A stretch of 64,000 nucleotides of DNA from Erwinia aphidicola (lineage in GTDB: Bacteria > Pseudomonadota > Gammaproteobacteria > Enterobacterales > Enterobacteriaceae), in contig NZ_JAMKCQ010000001.1 of the NCBI RefSeq assembly GCF_024169515.1, positions 434,001-498,000 on the forward strand, given 5' to 3'. A program made the position numbers and the translations under genes. The notes under the pieces are model-generated. The model was given only the letters and a program-made list of their open reading frames with translations. It was not told where the DNA came from and ran no database searches. Numbering within the stretch: position 1 is the first letter of the stretch; the number at the start of each line of letters is the position of its first letter. This document shows positions 57,745-64,000 of this stretch, piece by piece.

Positions 57745-58470
57745 TTACTCGCCCTGCTTCTTCTCGATGGATGAGAGCATTCCGCGCAGGATATTCAGCT
57801 CGTCACGCTCCGGGCGGGCGCGGGTAAACAGACGGCGCATTTTGCTCATCACCTGGCCCGGGCTGGCTTCGCGGATAAAGCCGCTGCCGATCATCATCTT
57901 TTCCATATGCTGATAGAAGCGCTCAAGGTCATCAACCAGCGGATAGGGCGACTCGACGGCCTCGGTCTGCTCCGTTTCCAGCGACTGCAGGTACGCCATG
58001 CGCACCTCATAGGTGATAACCTGCACGGCCATCGCCAGGTTGAGCGAGCTGTAGTCCGGGTTCGCGGCAATCGCGACGTGGTAGTGACACTTCTGCAGCT
58101 CTTCATTGGTCAGCCCAACGCGCTCGCGGCCAAACACCAGCGCTACCGGCGCCTGCTGGCCCTCTGCGACGCTTTTCAGCCCGCATTCACGCGGGTCAAG
58201 CATCGGCCACGGCAGCGAACGCGAACGGGCGCTGGTGCCGACGACCAAGCTACAGCCGGCAATAGCTTCATCAAAGGTATCAACAATTTTGGCATCGCCA
58301 ATCACATCGCTGGCACCGGCGGCGAGCGCAATGGCCTGCGAGTCCGGTTTTACCAGCGGGTTGACCAGATAAAGGTTGGTTAAGCCCATGGTTTTCATGG
58401 CACGGGCCACGGAGCCCATGTTGCCAGTGTGAGAGGTTTCAACCAGCACAATTCGGATATTTTGCAGCAT
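57745..58470 (-). CDS. trmJ: tRNA (cytidine/uridine-2'-O-) methyltransferase TrmJ
   Basis: This 241-residue SPOUT-family enzyme has the N-terminal [20 protein letters not shown], the knot segments [16 protein letters not shown] and the ending NILRGMLSS. It methylates the ribose of position 32 in tRNAs. ATG 58470 gives the E. coli N-terminus; the frame to 58521 is an unsupported extension. It lies between iscR and suhB, as in E. coli. Confidence 0.96.
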   Translation of the reverse strand: MLQNIRIVLVETSHTGNMGSVARAMKTMGLTNLYLVNPLVKPDSQAIALAAGASDVIGDAKIVDTFDEAIAGCSLVVGTSARSRSLPWPMLDPRECGLKSVAEGQQAPVALVFGRERVGLTNEELQKCHYHVAIAANPDYSSLNLAMAVQVITYEVRMAYLQSLETEQTEAVESPYPLVDDLERFYQHMEKMMIGSGFIREASPGQVMSKMRRLFTRARPERDELNILRGMLSSIEKKQGE

Positions 58471-58622
58471 AAGGATTGGGGTCTGCTCGCGGTCTGAGAG
58501 ATAATTTGAAGATGCTAACATATTTTCAGGACATTTGCCGTTATGCCCTGCTATACTACGCGCCGTTTTATATCAGATTAAATGATATACCGTTCTTTAA
58601 CATCCAGTGAGACGAAACTTAT

Positions 58623-59426
58623 ATGCATCCAATGCTCAACATTGCCGTGCGCGCTGCGCGCAAGGCCGGAAACGTAATTGCTAAGCACTATGAAACCCCG
58701 GACTCCGTCGAAGCCACCCAGAAGGGCAGCAACGACTTCGTGACCAATGTTGACCGTGAAGCGGAACGCCAGATTATTGAAGTGATCCGCAAATCTTACC
58801 CACAGCACACCATCATCTCAGAAGAGAGCGGTGAACTGCCGGGCGAAGACCAGGATGTACAATGGGTTATCGATCCACTGGATGGCACCACCAACTACAT
58901 CAAACGCCTGCCACACTTCTGTGTTTCTATCGCCGTGCGCATCAAAGGCCGCACCGAAGTCGCCGTGGTTTACGACCCAATGCGTAATGAACTGTTCAGC
59001 GCCGTACGCGGTCAGGGCGCTCAGCTCAACGGCTACCGTCTGCGCGGCGGCAGCGCTCGCGATCTGGATGGCACCATCCTGGCGACCGGTTTCCCGTTCA
59101 AGCTGAAGCAGCACGCAACCCCTTACATCAACATCGTTGGCAAACTGTTCACCCAGTGTGCAGACTTCCGTCGCACCGGTTCTGCTGCGCTGGATCTTGC
59201 CTACGTTGCCGCCGGTCGCGTAGATGGTTACTTCGAGATTGGCCTGAAGCCATGGGATTTCGCTGCCGGTGAACTGCTGGTGCGTGAAGCGGGTAGCCTG
59301 GTGACTGACTTCACCGGCGGGCACGGCTATATGCTGTCTGGCAACATCGTGGCGGGCAATCCGCGCGTGGTGAAAGCGATGCTGGCGAATATGCGCGACG
59401 AACTGAGCGAAGCGCTGAAGCGTTAA
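58623..59426 (+). CDS. suhB: Inositol-1-monophosphatase SuhB / rRNA antitermination factor
   Basis: The 267-residue enzyme has the magnesium-site motifs EESGE, WVIDPLDGTTNYI and the C-terminal WDFAAGELLVREAG. It dephosphorylates inositol monophosphates; in E. coli it also joins the rRNA antitermination complex for correct ribosome assembly. It is divergent from trmJ. A repeat pair follows the stop. Confidence 0.97.
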   Translation: MHPMLNIAVRAARKAGNVIAKHYETPDSVEATQKGSNDFVTNVDREAERQIIEVIRKSYPQHTIISEESGELPGEDQDVQWVIDPLDGTTNYIKRLPHFCVSIAVRIKGRTEVAVVYDPMRNELFSAVRGQGAQLNGYRLRGGSARDLDGTILATGFPFKLKQHATPYINIVGKLFTQCADFRRTGSAALDLAYVAAGRVDGYFEIGLKPWDFAAGELLVREAGSLVTDFTGGHGYMLSGNIVAGNPRVVKAMLANMRDELSEALKR

Positions 59427-59455
59427 TTGCTATCGTTGCCCTGGCATTCCTGAAC

Positions 59456-59514
59456 GGGCCGATCGAAAAAAATGATCGGCCCCTACAGGGGTTGACCGCT
59501 TTTCTGGTCAACCC
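59456..59514. repeat. Abutting head-to-head hairpin repeats after suhB
   Basis: Unit A (59456-59487) pairs GGGCCGATC with GATCGGCCC and ends CCTACA. Unit B (59488-59514) is inverted; read on the minus strand GGGTTGACC pairs with GGTCAACCC. On the plus strand TTTTTT follows unit B, so this copy can act as a suhB terminator. Confidence 0.9.
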
Positions 59515-59529
59515 TTTTTTAATATCGGA

Positions 59530-60534
59530 TCAGCGTAAAAACATCGGGCGAATCCCGCCGGATATCGCAGGCTGCGCACTCAGCCACAGCATTACCCCCG
59601 CCATGACCAGCAACACGCCCCCCAGCAGCGCCAGCGAATTGACCGCCACCGTCTGCCATCCCTGCGCGGAAGCGCCTTTGCTCAGACGCAGCGCCAGCGC
59701 GCGTGACATCTGCACCACCAGCGCCATCGCCGACACCGTCAGCGCCGTTCCCAGCGCCATCACAATGGCGGATAACACCCCCCAGGCATAAACCCCAATC
59801 ACTTTGGCAAACAGCAGCATCATGATCGCCCCGGAACACGGGCGCAGCCCCATCGACAGCACCACCGCCGCTTTGGTTTTCCAGCCCACCGCCTGCGCCA
59901 GCATCGCGCTATCCGGCACGTGCTGATGGCCGCAGCCACACTGCTCACTGTGCTGATGATCCGCCGTGACAATACGCCTGATGCTCAACCCTCGCCTTGC
60001 TGGTTTTAGTGCGGCCCATAACTTTTTACCTGCGCGCCAGCACAGCCATAAGCCCAGCCCGCTCACCAGCAGATAGCTGCCCTTCTCCAGCCAGTCGCTG
60101 CTGAGATGCAGCTGGCGCGAGGAGAGTTGCAGCACCACCAGCATCACCGTGACCAGCAGGATCGCCACCGCCCCCTGTACCACCGCGGCCGCCAGCGTCA
60201 ACTGCAGGCTGGTTTTCAGTTTAGTGGGATGGGTAGCGAGAAAGGTGGCAATCACCACTTTACCGTGCCCGGGGCCGAGGGCGTGCAGCACGCCGTACAG
60301 CAGGCTAAAGCCCATCAGCGCCAGCCCTGCCTGATGTGGATGGCTGGCGACCTGCTGCAGCAGCGCGGTCATCTGTTGATGCAGGCTTTTCTGCCACAGA
60401 ATGCTCTGCAACAGGATCTGCGGCCAGAAGTGCCACACCAGCAGGCCCGTAGCGATGACGATTAGCGTCAGCAGATACAGCGGCCATGCCCGCCAGCTGC
60501 CGTGTGCTTGCGCCCTGAGCATGTTTACTGGCAT
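59530..60534 (-). CDS. NicO-family metal transporter (ZevB-like)
   Basis: The 334-residue membrane protein has about seven helices, the NicO signature HALGPGHGKVVIA near residue 87, a histidine- and cysteine-bearing loop (HQHSEQCGCGHQH) and a second conserved GLRPCSGAIMML. Such proteins move Ni, Co or Zn ions. It is translated from a 10-base overlap with the upstream DUF1007 gene. That DUF1007-NicO pairing is the ZevAB zinc-uptake arrangement described in Haemophilus, so zinc is a plausible substrate, but direction and ion are inferred. Confidence 0.87.
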   Translation of the reverse strand: MPVNMLRAQAHGSWRAWPLYLLTLIVIATGLLVWHFWPQILLQSILWQKSLHQQMTALLQQVASHPHQAGLALMGFSLLYGVLHALGPGHGKVVIATFLATHPTKLKTSLQLTLAAAVVQGAVAILLVTVMLVVLQLSSRQLHLSSDWLEKGSYLLVSGLGLWLCWRAGKKLWAALKPARRGLSIRRIVTADHQHSEQCGCGHQHVPDSAMLAQAVGWKTKAAVVLSMGLRPCSGAIMMLLFAKVIGVYAWGVLSAIVMALGTALTVSAMALVVQMSRALALRLSKGASAQGWQTVAVNSLALLGGVLLVMAGVMLWLSAQPAISGGIRPMFLR

Positions 60535-61181
60535 ATCAAAGTCACCGTCTGGGCAAACTGACGGCCGAGGTCCATCTCTTCCGCCGGGGCATCGGCTTTA
60601 TCCAGCGACAGTGCGTAAGCCTGCATGGAGGCATCCGGCTGCGGGGTTTGCAGCTGGAACCTGCACTGTGCAGCCAGCTCGGGCGGGACGATCAGTGATT
60701 TTTCGGAGTCGTAATACATATCTACAAAGTACGTTGGGTCAAAAGTCGAAAAGAGATAGCGCTGGCCTTTCAGCGGCTGCGGATGCGCCAGCGGCAGGAT
60801 AAACTCCAGCACCGCTTTATGTCCCTGCCGTGACAGATGGTATTCCGGCGGCAGATTATCAAACTTTACCGGCTGTTTCTGGTGCCAGAACTCGCTGAAA
60901 TAGTGCTGGCCAAGCACGTTCGCCATCACTTCCGCCGCCAGCTTTTTCCACACCACCGAGTCGGGCTTTGCCTCACCGGCGTCATACAGCAGGTCGGCCG
61001 AGGTAATTTCATCCATCACCCAGCGCATTTTCAGCCCGGTGAGCTGGTCACCCTGATGGACCAGCGTGGTCTGCATAGCGATAAAGCTGTGCGGATGTGC
61101 CAAAACAGCGGGCGAAAATCCTGCAGCCAGCCACAGCAGGCCAGCCTTCAAAGTGTTATAACGTAACAAATTAAACCCCAC
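60525..61181 (-). CDS. DUF1007 periplasmic protein (ZevA-like)
   Basis: The 218-residue protein has a signal peptide (about 1-28, ending AVLA) immediately followed by HPHSF, giving a histidine-bearing mature N-terminus suited to metal binding. The rest (MRWVMDEITSADLLYD, TFDPTYFVDMYYD) matches DUF1007. In Haemophilus ZevA, the same family binds zinc in the periplasm and works with ZevB. Its stop overlaps the NicO start, so the two act together. Confidence 0.88.
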   Translation of the reverse strand: MGFNLLRYNTLKAGLLWLAAGFSPAVLAHPHSFIAMQTTLVHQGDQLTGLKMRWVMDEITSADLLYDAGEAKPDSVVWKKLAAEVMANVLGQHYFSEFWHQKQPVKFDNLPPEYHLSRQGHKAVLEFILPLAHPQPLKGQRYLFSTFDPTYFVDMYYDSEKSLIVPPELAAQCRFQLQTPQPDASMQAYALSLDKADAPAEEMDLGRQFAQTVTLICQ

Positions 61182-61304
61182 AGCACCGTTTGTCGATTAA
61201 TTTTGTGACCTGTCTTAAAAGCTCTGAATAAAAGCGCGCGGATTTGTCACAAACCGCGCGGCGCGGGCTATTCTTAGCGCAATCAATTGTCACTGGAATC
61301 GCAG

Positions 61305-62570
61305 ATGATGAGTGCATACTCACCAGAAATTTCTGTCCTCTCCAGTCCGCAGCGCCGCTGTCACCTGCTTTTGATGCTCTGCCTTCCTGAACCCATTGTC
61401 ACGCTGGAGTCGGTTTGTCAGCTGAACGCAGTTGATCCTGCCATTGCCCGGCAAGATATAGCGGAGGTCGCGCTGGAAATCCAGCGTTATCACCGTCTTG
61501 CCATTGAGCAGGACGGCCAAAGGTTGCGCATCCAGGGGACGCAGCTCGACCAGCGGCTGTGCCTGCTGCATAGCCTGCGCCGCACGCTGCGGCTGTCACC
61601 CGACTTCGCCCACGGCTATTTTGCCAGCGCGCTGCGCCGCCAGCTGCAGGCCATCACGGTCGATAAAGCCCTGTACGACGAACATAATCTCAGCGCGCTG
61701 GTTCAGCACTGTGCGCTCTACCTCGCGCGCGATTTCAGCGGGCGCGACGGCTCTTTTTTACAGCTGGTTTTTCAGTATTCACTCGCACACCGCTGCCCGA
61801 CAGACTTTACCCCCCAGCAGCAGCGGTGGCTGCGCGAAAAGAGAGAGTACCCGCTGGCCGAAAATATTGTCCACTGCTGGCAGAAGCGCGGTTATCAGCC
61901 CATGCCCGGCGACCCGGCGCTGCTGGCCTTAATGTTCAGCCAGCTGCATATTCCGCTACCTGAGCACTGCCAGCGGGAAAACGAGTGGCAGCTGCTGCAG
62001 GCGGTTGAACAGCTTATTCAGCGCTTCCAGGCGCTTTCCGGCATGCGCTTCAGCAACGAGGCCGGGCTCAGCGCGCAGCTCTACACCCATCTGGCCCAGG
62101 CGGTGGAACGCACGCATTTTGCTATCGGCATCGATCACTCGCTGGTGGATGATGTGGCGCAGCAGTATCCGCGCCTGTTGCGCACCACGCGTGAAGCGAT
62201 AGCCGACTTTGAGCAGCACTACGGGCTGCAGTTTTCCGATGAGGAGATGGGGCTGATTGCGATTATCTTTGGCGCATGGCTGATGCAGGAGAGCGCGCTG
62301 CAGGAGAAACAGGTGCTGCTGCTCACCGGCCATGACCGCGATCTGGAGCGTCAGGTAGAACAGCAGCTGCGCGAGCTGACGCTGCTGCCGCTGACTATCA
62401 AATATCAGGATGTCGCCGACTTCCAGCGCCACAGCGCGCCAAAAGGCATTGCGCTGGTGATCACCCCTTATGCCACGCCGCTGCCGCTCTACTCACCGCC
62501 GCTGATCCACGCCGAGCTGCCGTTGGGCGAACACCAGCAGCACAGTATCCGCGCGCTGCTGGAGTCATAA
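61305..62570 (+). CDS. csiE: Stationary-phase inducible protein CsiE
   Basis: The 421-residue protein resembles BglG/LicT-type regulators, with an N-terminal helix-turn-helix-like segment and two PRD-like regions including the conserved ITVDKALYDEHNLSALVQH and EEMGLIAIIFGAWL with His/Glu positions. In E. coli csiE is controlled by RpoS and CRP, and its function is unknown. The start at ATG 61305 has GGA 7 bases upstream; an in-frame TTG lies at 61287. Its stop is immediately next to the hcaT stop. Confidence 0.92.
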   Translation: MMSAYSPEISVLSSPQRRCHLLLMLCLPEPIVTLESVCQLNAVDPAIARQDIAEVALEIQRYHRLAIEQDGQRLRIQGTQLDQRLCLLHSLRRTLRLSPDFAHGYFASALRRQLQAITVDKALYDEHNLSALVQHCALYLARDFSGRDGSFLQLVFQYSLAHRCPTDFTPQQQRWLREKREYPLAENIVHCWQKRGYQPMPGDPALLALMFSQLHIPLPEHCQRENEWQLLQAVEQLIQRFQALSGMRFSNEAGLSAQLYTHLAQAVERTHFAIGIDHSLVDDVAQQYPRLLRTTREAIADFEQHYGLQFSDEEMGLIAIIFGAWLMQESALQEKQVLLLTGHDRDLERQVEQQLRELTLLPLTIKYQDVADFQRHSAPKGIALVITPYATPLPLYSPPLIHAELPLGEHQQHSIRALLES

Positions 62571-63707
62571 TCAGGCCACTTTCGGCCGCAGGAACAGTGC
62601 CGGCACCACCAGCAGCGCCATCACCCAGAACACCCCGCCCTGCAGATGCTGGAACAGCACGCCGCACACCATCGTCATCAGGGCAATTCCGCCGCCCATC
62701 GCCAGCGCCGAGTACACCGACTGCAGGCGGATCACCTCGCCCCCTTCCCGCGCCGCGATAAAGCGCATTGCCGCGAGGTGGCAGACGGTGAAGCTGCCGC
62801 AGTGCAGGATCTGTGCGAGGATCAGCCAGCCCAGTTCGGTGGAGGAAGCCAGCAAACTCCAGCGCACGATGGCGCAAATGCCCGAGAGCAGCAGCAGGTC
62901 GCGCGCGCGCCAGCGGCGGAACAGACGGTTGCTGGAAGCGAACACCACCACCTCAGCCACCACCCCCAGCGACCACAGATAGCCAATCACGCTCGACGAA
63001 TAGCCCGCTTCCTGCCAGTAGATCGCGCTGAAGCCATAATAGGCGGCATGCGCTCCCTGCATCAGCGTCACGCACAGCAGGAAGCGCCAGACGGCATTCT
63101 CACTCAGCATCTGCTTCCACTGCGCCCAGCCCGCATGGCTTAGCTGCTTCTGCGCACCCAGTGGCATGACCGCCGGGCGCAGCATCATGCCGCCGAGCAT
63201 CGCGATACAGCCCGCGCACAGCAGCAGCAGAATGGCGTGATAAGAGAAGATATTGACCAGCACGCCGGTTAACGCGGAGCTGATGACAAACGCCAGCGAT
63301 CCCCACAGCCTGACCGGGCCATAGGGCAGCGCGATCTGCCGCTGCCAGGTGGCGGCCAGCGCATCGCTCAGCGGCACCAGCGGCGAGAAGAACAGGTTAA
63401 AGCCGACCATCACCAGCAGCAGCCACAGCCACTCGGCCCCCAGCCAGAAGCCCAGCGCAAACAGCAGCGTCAGCGATGCCAGCAGGCGTAGCGCACTGAC
63501 CAGGCGGGAAGGATTGGTGACGCGGGAAGCGATGAGCAGGCTGCCAGCAAAGCGGGCAATCATGCCGCAGCCGAGCAGCAGACCGATTTTTTCGGGTGCC
63601 AGGCCACTCTCTTTCAGCCATACCCCCCAGAAAGGCAGATAGACACCATAGGCGAAAAAGTAGGTGAAGTAGCTTAATCCAAGCCAGTAGGTGGAGCGTA
63701 TCGTCAT
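62571..63707 (-). CDS. hcaT: MFS transporter HcaT (3-phenylpropionate-type)
   Basis: The 378-residue, twelve-helix transporter closely follows E. coli HcaT: GLSYFTYFFAYGVYLPFWGV, VRLWGSLAFVISSALTG and LQGAHAAYYGFSAIYWQ. HcaT is a putative 3-phenylpropionate importer. The hca catabolic genes are not in the window, so the substrate here is open. The start at ATG 63707 has GGAGGG 3 to 4 bases upstream; the frame to 63755 is an extension. It abuts csiE tail to tail. Confidence 0.94.
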   Translation of the reverse strand: MTIRSTYWLGLSYFTYFFAYGVYLPFWGVWLKESGLAPEKIGLLLGCGMIARFAGSLLIASRVTNPSRLVSALRLLASLTLLFALGFWLGAEWLWLLLVMVGFNLFFSPLVPLSDALAATWQRQIALPYGPVRLWGSLAFVISSALTGVLVNIFSYHAILLLLCAGCIAMLGGMMLRPAVMPLGAQKQLSHAGWAQWKQMLSENAVWRFLLCVTLMQGAHAAYYGFSAIYWQEAGYSSSVIGYLWSLGVVAEVVVFASSNRLFRRWRARDLLLLSGICAIVRWSLLASSTELGWLILAQILHCGSFTVCHLAAMRFIAAREGGEVIRLQSVYSALAMGGGIALMTMVCGVLFQHLQGGVFWVMALLVVPALFLRPKVA

Positions 63708-63758
63708 TTTCCCTCCGACAAAGTGGAGGCTAATGTACACCGTTGCTGCGGACAAAAA

Positions 63759-63788
63759 AATAACGGGACACTTTCGTGTCCCGTTATT
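63759..63788 (-). terminator. glyA terminator
   Basis: A perfect 13-bp stem, AATAACGGGACAC with its complement around TTTC, is followed on the minus strand by TTTTT. It begins 29 bases past the glyA stop. Confidence 0.94.
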
Positions 63789-63817
63789 GTCATAACGCTC
63801 TCAAAATCGAGAAGTTA

Positions 63818-64000
63818 TCAGGCGTAAACCGGGAAGCGTGCACACATTTCCAGCACCTGCTTCTTCACGCGCTCGCTCACGCCTTCATCATTGATATTAT
63901 CGAGAATATCGCTGATCCAGCCGGCCAGCTCGCGCACTTCCGCTTCTTTGAAGCCGCGGCGCGTCACAGCCGGGGAGCCGATGCGGATACCGGAGGTGAC
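63818..64000 (-). CDS. glyA: Serine hydroxymethyltransferase, C-terminal end
   Basis: The final 60 residues are visible before the window ends: [18 protein letters not shown] near the break and the terminal MCARFPVYA, typical of enterobacterial GlyA. The enzyme interconverts serine and glycine with tetrahydrofolate and PLP. The start and active site lie beyond the window. A strong terminator follows. Confidence 0.96.
   Translation of the reverse strand, partial: VTSGIRIGSPAVTRRGFKEAEVRELAGWISDILDNINDEGVSERVKKQVLEMCARFPVYA

Noticed and set aside
1..64000. Search for CRISPR arrays, insertion sequences, prophage genes and tRNA or rRNA genes
   Set aside because: No regularly spaced repeats, transposase motifs, phage structural genes or RNA gene signatures were recognised by eye; a tool-based scan was not possible.

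Overview
The window is a chromosomal segment of a gamma-proteobacterium in the order Enterobacterales. It most resembles Erwiniaceae (Pantoea/Erwinia type). Gene order follows the Escherichia coli 2.5-2.6 Mb region: ppk-ppx, yfgF, yfgG, guaA-guaB, xseA, yfgJ-der-bamB-yfgM-hisS-ispG-rodZ-rlmN-ndk, pbpC-yfhM, sseA, sseB-pepB, iscS-iscR, trmJ, suhB, csiE, hcaT, glyA. Membrane glucose dehydrogenase, a protealysin/emfourin pair, a pilW gene beside rlmN, and a dat-ddc diaminopropane operon support a non-Escherichia, plant-associated type of enterobacterium. The genus call is inference. No tRNA, rRNA, CRISPR array, insertion sequence or integrase was seen.

Layout. 1-5.5 kb: end of ppk, ppx, tehB, the c-di-GMP phosphodiesterase pdeF/yfgF and yfgG. 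5.7-19.6 kb: an accessory block between yfgG and guaA, with mgtE, an MFS transporter plus D-erythronate dehydrogenase pair, a DUF3750 protein, dat-ddc, a cold-shock-domain protein, ymjA, an RluA-type pseudouridine synthase, yaiL, and a citrate/tricarballylate-type symporter with an orphan periplasmic binding protein and a convergent LysR regulator. 19.8-24.87 kb: a small, lower-GC island abutting the 3' end of guaA. It carries one very large gene whose product joins an Mrr-like nuclease domain to a STAND-type NTPase and a long helical C-terminus, the architecture of Avs (AVAST) antiphage sensors. 24.87-29.5 kb: guaBA with a PurR box, and xseA. 29.6-33.5 kb: protealysin, its inhibitor emfourin, and gcd. 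33.7-43.7 kb: housekeeping run for ribosome assembly, outer-membrane assembly, isoprenoid synthesis, cell shape and RNA methylation. 43.9-52.2 kb: pbpC and a giant membrane-anchored alpha-2-macroglobulin. 52.4-64 kb: sseA, sseB, pepB, iscRS, trmJ, suhB, a ZevAB-like metal transport pair, csiE, hcaT and the end of glyA.

Three observations stand out. (1) The Avs-like gene sits at guaA, a known integration site, with a degenerate copy of the guaA end and a second terminator at its far edge. (2) The isc operon is reduced to iscR-iscS followed directly by a terminator and pepB: iscU, iscA, hscB, hscA, fdx and iscX are absent from their usual place, and IscS has a divergent C-terminal tail. (3) A family of about nine dispersed hairpin repeats shares a CCCCTAC tail while its stems vary with compensating changes. 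Starts were chosen from visible ribosome binding sites and recalled family lengths; several are shorter than the longest open frame.
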